Shown here: in pieces, positions 1-7,667 of the stretch
Layout: each line of letters begins with the position of its first letter
How positions within the stretch are numbered: the first letter of the stretch is position 1
NCBI RefSeq assembly: GCF_029893805.1
Contig: NZ_JARXYP010000002.1
Span: 7,626,001-7,690,000 of the forward strand
Direction: 5' to 3'
Source of the DNA: Streptomyces sp. SAI-135
GTDB taxonomy: Bacteria > Actinomycetota > Actinomycetes > Streptomycetales > Streptomycetaceae
Length of the DNA: 64,000 nucleotides
Program-made: the position numbers and the translations under genes
The notes under the pieces: generated by a model
Database searches by the model: none
What the model was told of the DNA's origin: nothing
The model's input: only the letters and a program-made list of their open reading frames with translations

Positions 1-589
1 CCGGATGCTGCCGGTCGCCCACCTCAACAGTGGCCCGCTGGACGGCCGTTGGACTGGAGGCAGCCGGGCGGGCGCCGACGAGCCCCGTGAACCAGTCGGA
101 GTACGGCTCGGCGCGGGCCGCGTCATGGATGCCGACGAAGCCGCCGCCCGCCTCCATGTAGGCCTCCAGGCCCGCTTCCTGCTCGGGGTCGAGGACATCG
201 CCGCCACCGGTCAGGAAGACGATCGCGTTGTAACCGCCGAGTGCCTTCTCGTCGGTGAAGACCCGCGCGTCGTCGGTGGCCTCCGTCTCGAACCGCTGGT
301 TCGCCGGACCGGACAGCCCGATGCTCTCGATCGCCGCGATCCCGGCGCTGACGACCGGCGACTCGTCCCCGCCCGCCGCGCTCCCGTAGAAGACCAGCAC
401 CCGTACGTCCCCGCCACCCGGCGGCGACTTGACGGACATCGTTGTCACGGTCGAGTCGGGGGCAGGCAGTGCCCCCGCGGCCGGTCCGGACATCAGACCG
501 GCGGTGACGACCCCCGCGGTCACGGTGGCCGCCCAGATCCGTCTCCTCGCACTTCCTCCGCTTCTCGCGCTCAACCCTCGTAAGTGCAT
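1..589 (-). CDS. Secreted ThuA-domain protein, truncated by window edge
   Basis: Reading the minus strand from an ATG at 589 gives an open frame to the window edge (196 codons, C-terminus missing). AGGAGG lies five bases before this ATG; a GTG two codons upstream (593-595) is in frame but too close to that site. The N-terminus is a signal peptide: basic stretch, hydrophobic run, then Ala-rich segment ending near PAAGALPAP. The mature part reads VRVLVFYG, VFLTGGGDVLDPEQ and FVGIHDAARAE, the pattern of ThuA-like (trehalose utilisation) class I amidotransferase-fold domains. Such secreted proteins are usually of unknown substrate and often linked to carbohydrate-binding modules. It diverges from the laccase gene across about 190 bases. 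Confidence 0.8.
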   Translation of the reverse strand, partial: MHLRGLSARSGGSARRRIWAATVTAGVVTAGLMSGPAAGALPAPDSTVTTMSVKSPPGGGDVRVLVFYGSAAGGDESPVVSAGIAAIESIGLSGPANQRFETEATDDARVFTDEKALGGYNAIVFLTGGGDVLDPEQEAGLEAYMEAGGGFVGIHDAARAEPYSDWFTGLVGARPAASSPTAVQRATVEVGDRQHP

Positions 590-778
590 GGGCACCTCCT
601 CGGTCACAGCAACAGCGCCTTGGAAGCTAGACCCCTTTGCGTCACTCGCCAATACCTATGACCGGGATCGGACGAACTTTGTCCTGAGTGTGGATAAACG
701 GCTCCCCGACCGGTACCGTCTCACCGGTTCATCACAGGGACGTCTTGGCAAAACCCGTATCACGGTGGGGAGTTCCGC

Positions 779-1759
779 ATGGGCGCACTGAACAGACGTG
801 GCTTCAACCGGCGGGTGCTGCTCGGTGGTGCGGCGGTCGCGACATCGTTGTCGATGGCCCCCGAGGCCCGTAGCGACGCGGGTCCGGCGCAGGCGGCCCC
901 CGGCGGCGGCGAGGTCAGGCGCATCAAGCTGTACGCCGAGAAACTGGCCGACGGACAGATGGGCTACGGGCTGGAGAAGGGGAAGGCGACCGTCCCCGGT
1001 CCGCTCATCGAGCTCAACGAGGGCGACACCCTGCACATCGAGTTCGAGAACACCATGGACGTCCGCGCGAGTCTGCACGTCCACGGTCTGGACTACGAGA
1101 TCTCCAGCGACGGAACGAAGCTGAACAACAGTGACGTCGAGCCGGGCGGCACCCGCACCTACACCTGGCGCACCCACGCCCCGGGCCGCCGGGCGGACGG
1201 CACCTGGCGGGCGGGCAGCGCGGGCTACTGGCACTACCACGACCACGTGGTCGGCACGGAACACGGAACCACCGGCATCCGCAAGGGCCTCTACGGCCCG
1301 GTGATCGTCCGCCGCAAGGGCGACACCCTGCCGGACGCGACCCACACGATCGTCTTCAACGACATGCTCATCAACAACAAGCCGGCGCACTCGGGGCCCG
1401 ACTTCGAGGCCACGGTGGGCGATCGGGTCGAGTTCGTGGTGATCACGCATGGCGAGTACTACCACACCTTCCACATGCACGGTCACCGCTGGGCGGACAA
1501 CCGCACCGGCATGCTCACCGGCCCCGACGACCCGAGCCAGGTCATCGACAACAAGATCGTGGGCCCGGCGGACTCCTTCGGCTTCCAGGTCGTCGCGGGG
1601 GAGGGGGTCGGGGCGGGCGCGTGGATGTACCACTGCCATGTGCAGAGCCACTCCGACATCGGCATGGTCGGCCTGTTCCTGGTGAAGAAGACGGACGGGA
1701 CGATCCCCGGCTACGAGCCCCACGAGCACACCGGCCAGCGTGCCGAGCACCACCACTGA
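779..1759 (+). CDS. Two-domain small laccase (multicopper oxidase)
   Basis: 326-aa protein very close to the small laccase SLAC of S. coelicolor (SCO6712, from memory). It oxidises phenols and aromatic amines while reducing O2 to water; the family acts as a trimer with the trinuclear copper centre between subunits. A twin-arginine signal (NRRGFNRRVLLGG, residues 5-17) predicts folded export by Tat. Copper ligands are visible: HVH (100/102), HYH (152/154), HTFHMH (229/232/234) and HCHVQSH (285-291, with Cys286 for the type 1 copper). Only two cupredoxin domains are present, unlike three-domain fungal laccases. The C-terminal His tail is shorter than I recall for SLAC. Start ATG follows GGGGAG. 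The ornithine cyclodeaminase-like gene follows after 14 bases. Confidence 0.96.
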   Translation: MGALNRRGFNRRVLLGGAAVATSLSMAPEARSDAGPAQAAPGGGEVRRIKLYAEKLADGQMGYGLEKGKATVPGPLIELNEGDTLHIEFENTMDVRASLHVHGLDYEISSDGTKLNNSDVEPGGTRTYTWRTHAPGRRADGTWRAGSAGYWHYHDHVVGTEHGTTGIRKGLYGPVIVRRKGDTLPDATHTIVFNDMLINNKPAHSGPDFEATVGDRVEFVVITHGEYYHTFHMHGHRWADNRTGMLTGPDDPSQVIDNKIVGPADSFGFQVVAGEGVGAGAWMYHCHVQSHSDIGMVGLFLVKKTDGTIPGYEPHEHTGQRAEHHH

Positions 1760-1773
1760 CCGATCATGGGCGG

Positions 1774-2688
1774 GTGACTCTTCTTCTCACACGCGGTGAT
1801 CTGGAGACGGTGCTGGAACCGGCGACCTGCCTGGACGTCCTGCGCGACGGCTTCAGCGTCGCGGACGGCGTGCCGATCGCGGGACAACGGGTGCGCACGG
1901 ACCTCCCGTTCCCCGGCACGGCGACCGCGCTGATCCCGGGCCTGCTGCCCGGCGTTCCCGCCTACACGGTGAAGGTCAACGCCAAGTTCCCCGGCGCCCG
2001 GCCCGCCCTGCGCGGGGTGATCTGCCTGCACAGCGGTACCGACGGCGAGCTGTTGGCACTGCTGGACTCGGCGACCGTCACGGCGTGGCGGACGGGGCTC
2101 GCGGCGGCCCTGGGCACCCATCTGCTGGCCGGCCGGGGAGAAGTCGTGGGAGTGATCGGGGCAGGCGCGCAGGCCGAGCTGATGGTGCGGGGCCTCGGAG
2201 CGCTACGGCCCCGCAGCGCCCTCGTCGTCCAGGACACCTCCGCCGACCGGGCCGCCGAGTTCGCCGCGCGGCACGGCGGCCGGGTGCTGTCCTCCGCCGC
2301 GGAGGTCGCCGGGGCCGCCGACATCGTCCTGACGGCGACCTGGTCCCGGGAACCGCTGCTGCACCTGAAGGACACCAGGCCGGGCCAGCACTTCACGAGC
2401 CTGGGCGTGGACGAGCCCGGCAAGGCGGAGCTGGCCGCCGATCTGCTGGAGGCCGCGCTGCTGGTGGTCGACGATCGCGAACTCACGGCAGGCGTAGGCG
2501 TGTTGAGGCGTCCCGACGCGACCCTCGGTGAGATCGTGCGCTCCGAGCACCCCGGCCGCACGACCGACGGGGACCGCACGGTCTACGCCCCCGTGGGCAT
2601 GCCCTGGCAGGACCTCGCGCTGGCCTGGGCGGCGTACGGGCGGGCCGAGCGGGAGGGCATCGGACGGCGGGTGGATCTGCTGGCCTGA
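1774..2688 (+). CDS. Ornithine cyclodeaminase / mu-crystallin family protein
   Basis: 304-aa NAD(P)-dependent enzyme of the ornithine cyclodeaminase/mu-crystallin/alanine dehydrogenase family. The central Rossmann fold reads GVIGAGAQAELMVRGL (about residues 126-141). Arg and Lys residues that bind the carboxylate in this family lie in RTDL and VKVNAKFPG near residues 35-75. The actual reaction cannot be read from sequence: ornithine, alanine, lysine-type ring closure or ketimine reduction are all known in the family. GTG at 1774 is chosen because the frame before it runs into the laccase gene and the only nearby ATG (1766) is out of frame. It starts 14 bases after the laccase stop, so co-transcription is likely. 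Confidence 0.85.
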   Translation: MTLLLTRGDLETVLEPATCLDVLRDGFSVADGVPIAGQRVRTDLPFPGTATALIPGLLPGVPAYTVKVNAKFPGARPALRGVICLHSGTDGELLALLDSATVTAWRTGLAAALGTHLLAGRGEVVGVIGAGAQAELMVRGLGALRPRSALVVQDTSADRAAEFAARHGGRVLSSAAEVAGAADIVLTATWSREPLLHLKDTRPGQHFTSLGVDEPGKAELAADLLEAALLVVDDRELTAGVGVLRRPDATLGEIVRSEHPGRTTDGDRTVYAPVGMPWQDLALAWAAYGRAEREGIGRRVDLLA

Positions 2689-2743
2689 GGCCGCGGGAGG
2701 GCCGCACGCGTGCGACGAGCCCCTGCCGCCCCCCGGGACTCCC

Positions 2744-2755
2744 GAGAGCGCTCTC
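2744..2755. promoter_or_regulatory. Perfect palindrome, probable LacI-family operator
   Basis: GAGAGCGCTCTC is a perfect 12-bp palindrome with the central CG step typical of LacI/GalR operators. It lies 57 bases before the start of the LacI-family gene and just upstream of a possible -10 element (TATCCT near 2777). This suggests autoregulation. It could also act on genes elsewhere. Confidence 0.65.
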
Positions 2756-2812
2756 ACCGGACCTCCCTGCGGGGGCTATCCTGATCCGCACCCGCCGACG
2801 AGGAGCCCCGCA

Positions 2813-3838
2813 GTGACCGAGACAGCGCCGCGCCCGACCCTGGAGGCCGTGGCGGCACGGGCCGGGGTGTCGCGGGCCACCGCGTCCCGGGTGGTGAACG
2901 GCGGGGACGGGGTCAGGGAACCGCTCGTCGAGCGGGTGCGCAGGGCCGTCGAAGAGCTCGGCTACGTGCCCAACCAGGCCGCCCGCAGCCTCGTCACCCG
3001 GCGCCACGACGCCGTCGCGGTGGTCGTGGCCGAGCCGGAGACCCGGGTCTTCGCCGACCCCTTCTTCGCGCTGCAACTGCGGGGCATCAGCAAGGAGCTG
3101 ACCGCCCACGACAACCAGCTCGTCCTGCTGCTCACCGAGGGCCGCGACGACCACGCCCGGGTCGGACGCTACCTCGCCGGAGGGCACGTCGACGGCGCGC
3201 TGGTCTTCTCGCTGCACCTCGACGACCCGCTGCCCGGACTGATCCAACGGGCCGGTGTCCCCACGGTGTTCGGCGGACGGCCCGGCTGGAGCGACGGGAC
3301 GACGGACGTCGTGTACGTCGACAGCGACAACCGGGGCGGTGCCCGCGAGGCCGTACGGCATCTGGTCGGGCTCGGGCGCACCCGCGTCGCCCACATCACC
3401 GGTCCCCTCGACCAGACCTCCGCGGCCGACCGGCTCGACGGCTACCGGGACGTCATGGGCGACGCCGATCCGGGGCTCGTGGTGCGGGGCGACTTCACCC
3501 ATGCCGGCGGGGAGCGGGCGATGCGGGAACTGCTCGACCACCGGCCGGACGTGGACGCGGTGTTCGCCGCCAACGACCTCACCGCGTCCGGCGCCCTGCG
3601 GGTACTGCGCGAGCGTGGCCGCAGGGTGCCCGAGGACGTGGCGGTGATCGGCTTCGACGACATGCTGCCGGTCGCCGAGCAGACCGATCCGCCGCTGACG
3701 ACGGTTCGTCAGGACATCGAGGAGATGGGCCGGTTGATGGCCCGCCTGCTGCTGCGGGACCTCGACCCCGCGCGCGCGGGCGCCGCACCGGCGGGTGTCG
3801 TCCTGCCCACCACGCTGGTGCGGCGCGTCTCCGCCTGA
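2813..3838 (+). CDS. LacI-family transcriptional regulator
   Basis: 341-aa repressor-type regulator. The N-terminal helix-turn-helix is clear (TLEAVAARAGVSRATASRVV, about residues 8-27), followed by the hinge helix VPNQAARSLVTRR and a periplasmic-binding-protein-like effector domain with the usual landmarks ADPFF, HVDGALVFS, VDSDNRGGAREAV, HITGP, AVFAANDLTASGALRVL and VIGFDDM. Such proteins respond to sugars or nucleosides; the ligand is not evident here. GTG 2813 follows GAGGAG by seven bases. A GAGAGCGCTCTC palindrome upstream suggests autoregulation. It is co-directional with the ornithine cyclodeaminase-like gene, 124 bases away, and convergent with the next gene, 11 bases apart. Confidence 0.94.
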   Translation: MTETAPRPTLEAVAARAGVSRATASRVVNGGDGVREPLVERVRRAVEELGYVPNQAARSLVTRRHDAVAVVVAEPETRVFADPFFALQLRGISKELTAHDNQLVLLLTEGRDDHARVGRYLAGGHVDGALVFSLHLDDPLPGLIQRAGVPTVFGGRPGWSDGTTDVVYVDSDNRGGAREAVRHLVGLGRTRVAHITGPLDQTSAADRLDGYRDVMGDADPGLVVRGDFTHAGGERAMRELLDHRPDVDAVFAANDLTASGALRVLRERGRRVPEDVAVIGFDDMLPVAEQTDPPLTTVRQDIEEMGRLMARLLLRDLDPARAGAAPAGVVLPTTLVRRVSA

Positions 3839-3849
3839 CCGCGGTCGCC

Positions 3850-4644
3850 CTAGGGAGCCTGCCGCGGGTCGCTCTTGATCACCGCGAAACGGGCGCCGTA
3901 CGGGTCGGCCAGCTTGGCGATCCGGCCGACGCCGGGCACGTCCGTGGCGGGCAGCCGGACGGTGCCGCCCAGCTCCTGCGTCCTCGCCACCGTCGCGTCG
4001 GTGTCCGTGACCTCGAAGTACGGCATCCAGCAGGCCCCGGCCTGCGCCTCCAGCGGGTCGTCGGCGAGCGGGACGATGCCGCCGAACATGCTGTCCTCGT
4101 CCTGTCCGTCCGGCAGGACGGTGGTGTACGTGCCGCCGGGGAAGTCGACGGCGTAGGTCTCCAGGCCGAGGGTCGCGCGGTAGAAGTAGGCGGCCATCGG
4201 CAGGTCGGCCGTGTACAGCTCGACCCAGCACAGCGAGCCGGGCTCCTGGGTGACGTCCAGGCCCATGTTCTGCCCGGGCTGCCAGATGCCGAAGGGCACG
4301 CCCGCCTTGTCGGCGAGGATCGCCATGCGGCCCTGGTCCAGCACGTCCATGGGCTGCATGAGCACCGCGCCGTGCGCCTGCTCGGCCGCCTTCGCGGTGG
4401 CGTCCGCGTCCGGGGTCTGGAAGTACACGGTCCAGGACGGCGGGCCCTGGTCCGGTGTGGTCTGCATGCCGCCCGCGGCGATCCTGCCGTCGAGCCGGAA
4501 CAAGCCGTAACCGCCGGTCTCGGGCGGGCCCGGCCGGAACTCCCAGCCGAACAGGCCGCCGTAGAAGGTGGTGGCGCCGTCGATGTCGGGGGTGCCGAGG
4601 TCGATCCAGTTGGGCGCGCCGGTGACATAACGGGTCGTGAGCAT
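3850..4644 (-). CDS. VOC (glyoxalase/bleomycin-resistance fold) protein, two domains
   Basis: 264-aa protein made of two vicinal-oxygen-chelate modules. Module 1 (about 10-120) has NWIDLGTPDIDGATTFYGGLFGW; module 2 (about 130-255) has CWVELYTADLPMAAYFYRATLGL and ends with LADPYGARFAVIKS. These are the repeated strand-helix units of glyoxalase-fold proteins, and the overall plan resembles mycobacterial CFP30B-like proteins. No clear set of metal ligands is complete in both modules, so a catalytic role is uncertain. ATG 4644 is preceded by GAGGAG. It is convergent with the LacI gene and divergent from the whiB-like gene. Confidence 0.9.
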   Translation of the reverse strand: MLTTRYVTGAPNWIDLGTPDIDGATTFYGGLFGWEFRPGPPETGGYGLFRLDGRIAAGGMQTTPDQGPPSWTVYFQTPDADATAKAAEQAHGAVLMQPMDVLDQGRMAILADKAGVPFGIWQPGQNMGLDVTQEPGSLCWVELYTADLPMAAYFYRATLGLETYAVDFPGGTYTTVLPDGQDEDSMFGGIVPLADDPLEAQAGACWMPYFEVTDTDATVARTQELGGTVRLPATDVPGVGRIAKLADPYGARFAVIKSDPRQAP

Positions 4645-4846
4645 CTCTGCCCTCCTCTGAGGGGTCCCGTTGCCTGTACCGCCGAGTCTTGCACCGTCCA
4701 CTGACAATCGCTGCCGGGACGCCGCGGCGGCTCGGTGAGGCCCCGGCCACCCTGCCGCGGGACCTGGAGACACGCAGGCGAAACGATGCCGCGCGCCGCC
4801 GTGCGCCCCCGCGTCGCTCGGAGGACCATCAAGGCGGCGGGGAGCC

Positions 4847-5158
4847 GTGAACGGCGTCGTTGATCCCGCGTTGATCGAACGTTTTTCGCTGCCCGGCACG
4901 ATCTCGGCCATGCACATCGACACCATCACCCCGACCGACCCCGCCTGGCAGGCGCAGGCGTTGTGCGCGCAGACCGGGGCGGACTTCTTCTTTCCCGAGC
5001 CGGGCAGCTCGGTACGGGAGGCGAAGCGCATCTGCGGCATGTGCGAGATGCGCCCGGCCTGCCTCGAGTACGCCCTGGCCAACGACGAACGCTTCGGCGT
5101 CTGGGGCGGCCTCTCCGAGAAGGAGCGCCTGGCGATCAGACGACGCCAGAACCCGTGA
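4847..5158 (+). CDS. WhiB-like [4Fe-4S] regulator
   Basis: 103-aa WhiB-like protein. Four cysteines fit the family: Cys40, then Cys63-x2-Cys66-x5-Cys72, binding a redox- or NO-sensitive 4Fe-4S cluster. The following GVWGG turn (84-88) and the basic tail (RLAIRRRQ) are the standard contact and DNA-binding elements of Wbl proteins. GTG 4847 has GGGGAG five bases upstream and is preferred; ATG 4910 would give an 82-aa product that still holds all motifs but has no good ribosome site. No partner sigma factor is adjacent. Wbl proteins usually act with the principal sigma factor in development, antibiotic control or redox response. Confidence 0.92.
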   Translation: MNGVVDPALIERFSLPGTISAMHIDTITPTDPAWQAQALCAQTGADFFFPEPGSSVREAKRICGMCEMRPACLEYALANDERFGVWGGLSEKERLAIRRRQNP

Positions 5159-5518
5159 GCGGACGGACCGGGAGCGCGGCCGGGTTAACGGAGCGGACCC
5201 GGGCGTGACGCGGAGGGCCGGATACGGTCGGGCCACATGGCCGACGGAGCGCACGATCGACGGCCCGCGACGGCCCGCGACGGACGGCTGCGGCGGCGCA
5301 AGGTGCGCGGCGCCGAGTCGACTGCCGTCAGCGCCGGGGCCGTGGCGGCCTCAGCGACCGGCGCGAGGACGCGTCGCAGGCCGTGCCAGGCGACGCGTGC
5401 GTGTGCGGCAGGCCGCCCCGAGCCTGCCCGGTCCTCGAGTCGCCCTGGCGGCAGGTCGACGCCTCCCACCACCGGCTCTGATCGGGGCGGCGCAGGCCAC
5501 CCTGAGGACCAAGCGGTG
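5159..5518. other. 360-base stretch without a convincing gene
   Basis: Lies between the stops of the whiB-like and desaturase genes. Several frames are open, as expected at this GC content, but none has a ribosome site together with a recognisable product. A short direct repeat GCGACGGCCC occurs twice around 5262-5280. No strong terminator was seen. I see nothing else in it. Confidence 0.5.
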
Positions 5519-6496
5519 TCAGGCGCTCGCTCGGGCCGCCATCCGGGCCTTGCGTGCCGCGAGCTTCTCGTCGAACTTCACGGCCTCCGCGTCCAGCCCG
5601 CCCATGTACAGGCCGAGCTCGTCCTGCGCCTTCTGGCCCTCGGGACCGAGACCGTCGATCTCCATGACCTTCAGGAAGCGCAGGACGGGCTGGAGCACGT
5701 CGTCGTGGTGGATGCGCATGTTGTAGATCTCGCCGATCGCCATCTGCGCGGCGGCCCGCTCGAAGCCGGGCATGCCGTGGCCGGGCATCCGGAAGTTCAC
5801 GATCACGTCGCGCACCGCCATCATCGTGAGGTCGGGCGCGAGCTCGAAGGCCGCCTTCAGCAGGTTCCGGTAGAAGACCATGTGCAGGTTCTCGTCGGTG
5901 GCGATGCGCGCCAGCATGCGGTCGCAGACCGGATCCCCGGACTGGTGGCCGGTGTTGCGGTGCGAGACGCGGGTCGCGAGCTCCTGGAAGGAGACGTAGG
6001 CCACGGAGTGCAGCATCGAGTGGCGGTTGTCCGACTCGAAGCCCTCGCTCATGTGGGCCATGCGGAACTGCTCCAGCTTGTCCGGGTCCACCGCGCGCGA
6101 GGCGAGCAGGTAGTCCCGCATCACGATGCCGTGCCGGCCCTCCTCGGCGGTCCAGCGGTGCACCCAGGTGCCCCAGGCGCCGTCACGGCCGAAGAGCGAG
6201 GCGATCTCGTGGTGGTAGCTGGGGAGGTTGTCCTCGGTGAGGAGGTTCACGACGAGGGCGATCCGGCCGATCTCGGTGACCTTGGACTGGCCCTTCTCCC
6301 AGGCCTCGCCGTCCTCGAAGAAACCGGGGAAGTTGCGGCCGTCGCTCCACGGCACGTACTCGTGCGGCATCCAGTCCTTGGTGACCTTGAGATGCCGGTT
6401 GAGTTCCTTCTCGACCACTTCCTCCAGCGCGTACAGCAGTCGCGCGTCGGTCCACTCGGAGGACGGGCTGCCGAGGTGAGGGGAAGTGATCGTCAC
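5519..6496 (-). CDS. Acyl-ACP desaturase (soluble di-iron)
   Basis: 325-aa ferritin-like fatty acid desaturase of the stearoyl-ACP desaturase family, which inserts a cis double bond in acyl-ACP with O2 and ferredoxin or a similar donor. The di-iron ligands are visible: Glu88 in TEDNLPSYHHE, the ExxH in EEGRHG (119-122) and the second ExxH in DENLH, all in long helices. No membrane segments are present, unlike membrane desaturases. GTG 6496 is preferred over an upstream in-frame ATG (6520) because GGAG sits six bases before it. Three tandem palindromes at 6556-6599 lie in its promoter region and probably bind a TetR-type repressor, linking it to lipid control. The regulator is not next to it. 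Confidence 0.93.
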   Translation of the reverse strand: MTITSPHLGSPSSEWTDARLLYALEEVVEKELNRHLKVTKDWMPHEYVPWSDGRNFPGFFEDGEAWEKGQSKVTEIGRIALVVNLLTEDNLPSYHHEIASLFGRDGAWGTWVHRWTAEEGRHGIVMRDYLLASRAVDPDKLEQFRMAHMSEGFESDNRHSMLHSVAYVSFQELATRVSHRNTGHQSGDPVCDRMLARIATDENLHMVFYRNLLKAAFELAPDLTMMAVRDVIVNFRMPGHGMPGFERAAAQMAIGEIYNMRIHHDDVLQPVLRFLKVMEIDGLGPEGQKAQDELGLYMGGLDAEAVKFDEKLAARKARMAARASA

Positions 6497-6555
6497 AGGT
6501 ACTCCAGGGGGACGCGACAAGAACGTATGCGGGGTCCGGCGAGCGGTGCCGGGAA

Positions 6556-6599
6556 CCTACGGCATCGTAGGCTACGAAACCGTAGGTTACGAGACCGTA
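6556..6599. promoter_or_regulatory. Three tandem CTACGnnnnCGTAG palindromes upstream of the desaturase
   Basis: Three palindromes follow at a 15-base period: CCTACG-gcat-CGTAGG (6556-6571), CTACG-aaac-CGTAG (6572-6585) and TACG-agac-CGTA (6588-6599), centres 6563.5, 6578.5 and 6593.5. They lie 60-100 bases upstream of the desaturase start. Size and form fit TetR-family operators. The 15-base period means neighbouring sites are about one and a half helical turns apart. Confidence 0.75.
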
Positions 6600-6650
6600 G
6601 GTTAAGGCTGCCGTAAAGGCCCCTGATCAGCGGTGATCCCCGGGTACGCC

Positions 6651-6683
6651 GACGGCCCCGGGAACCGCAGGTCCGGGGCCGTC
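6651..6683 (-). terminator. Hairpin terminator after dimethylargininase gene
   Basis: GACGGCCCCGG pairs perfectly with CCGGGGCCGTC (11-bp stem, 11-base loop). It lies 20 bases beyond the stop of the minus-strand gene at 6704. No T tract follows, as is usual in Streptomyces. Confidence 0.75.
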
Positions 6684-6703
6684 GGGGTGACGCGTTCGCC
6701 CGA

Positions 6704-7480
6704 TCAGGCGTACAGGTCCCGCAGTCGCACTGAGAGGCATGTCACACAGCCCTCGAGCTTCTCGAACTCGCTGATGTCCACCACGACCGGTTCGAATCCG
6801 AGGTCGGTGAGCAGTTCCGCGGTCTTCGGCGCGCTCGCGGCCATGAGCAGCTTGGGGCCGCCCAGGAGGACGACGTGGGCGCCCGCCTCCTCCGGTACGG
6901 ACAGGAAGCGCGGGAAGAGCGCCGGCCGGTCCACCTTGGGGATGTGCCCGATGACGGTGCCGTCGGGCAGTGCGGTGACCGCCGACTTCAGGTGCAGCAC
7001 CTTGCTCACCGGTACGGCGACCACCCGCGCCCCGAGCGGTTCGAAGGCCGCCCGCAGCTGCTGGACGCCGGCCGCGTTGGTACGCCCGCCCCGGCCCACG
7101 TAGATCGTGTCGTCGATCTTGAGCACGTCGCCGCCGTCCAGGGTGCCCGGCTCCCAGATCCAGTTCACCGAGCAGCCCAGGCGGGCCACGGCCTCCTCGA
7201 CGCCGACGGTCTCCTCGCGCCGGGACTCGGCGCCGGAGCGCGCGATCAGGGCGACGTTCTTGTACATGACCACGGTGTCCTCGACGAACACGGAGTCCGG
7301 GCAGTCGTCCTCCGGGTCCACCTCGACGGTCTCCCAGCCGTGCGCGCGCAGGGCCTCCACGTACGCCTCCCACTGTTCGAGCGCGAGGTCGACGTCGACC
7401 TTCTCGCGCTCGACGTGCGTCACCAGACCTTCGGCGAGGCGCGGGCTGGGGCGGCGGACGAGGGCCTTCTTGCTGGGCAC
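6704..7480 (-). CDS. Dimethylarginine dimethylaminohydrolase (dimethylargininase)
   Basis: 258-aa guanidino-modifying enzyme that hydrolyses N-omega-methylated arginines to citrulline and methylamines. Family landmarks are DCPDSVFVEDTVVMYKNVALI (about 59-79), WEPGTLDGGDVL (109-120), catalytic His163 in VLHLKSAV and the C-terminal catalytic Cys, most likely Cys248 in EGCVTCLSVRL. Length matches bacterial DDAH enzymes. A plain citrullinase or arginine deiminase-like activity is the main alternative. GTG 7480 follows GGAG. It is a single-gene unit, with its own terminator at 6651-6683. Confidence 0.92.
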   Translation of the reverse strand: MPSKKALVRRPSPRLAEGLVTHVEREKVDVDLALEQWEAYVEALRAHGWETVEVDPEDDCPDSVFVEDTVVMYKNVALIARSGAESRREETVGVEEAVARLGCSVNWIWEPGTLDGGDVLKIDDTIYVGRGGRTNAAGVQQLRAAFEPLGARVVAVPVSKVLHLKSAVTALPDGTVIGHIPKVDRPALFPRFLSVPEEAGAHVVLLGGPKLLMAASAPKTAELLTDLGFEPVVVDISEFEKLEGCVTCLSVRLRDLYA

Positions 7481-7606
7481 GAGGGAACTCCGTATCGGCG
7501 GGACAGGGGCGGCTCCCGTGACGGGCGCCGGTCAGCCATCATGCAGCGCCGGTCCGTGTCGACAAAACCCCCGCAGTCAGGCTGTGGCCCTCCTGAGACG
7601 CTCCAC

Positions 7607-7645
7607 GGCCCCGCCCGGAGCGGCCGCCGCGCTCCGGGCGGGGCC
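7607..7645 (-). terminator. Strong hairpin terminator after the ABC-F gene
   Basis: GGCCCCGCCCGGAGC (7607-7621) is perfectly complementary to GCTCCGGGCGGGGCC (7631-7645): a 15-bp GC stem with a 9-base loop, 22 bases beyond the stop at 7668. It serves the minus-strand gene. Confidence 0.8.
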
Positions 7646-7667
7646 GCTCCGGCCGCCGTCGGGGACG

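Noticed and set aside
656..1756. Long minus-strand frame opposite the laccase gene, and many similar long antisense frames
   Set aside because: They are shadows caused by third-position G/C bias; the plus-strand product is a clear laccase with all copper ligands.
5185..5472. Open frames on both strands between the whiB-like and desaturase genes
   Set aside because: Arg/Pro/Ala-rich composition typical of out-of-frame GC-rich DNA, no ribosome site, no motif.
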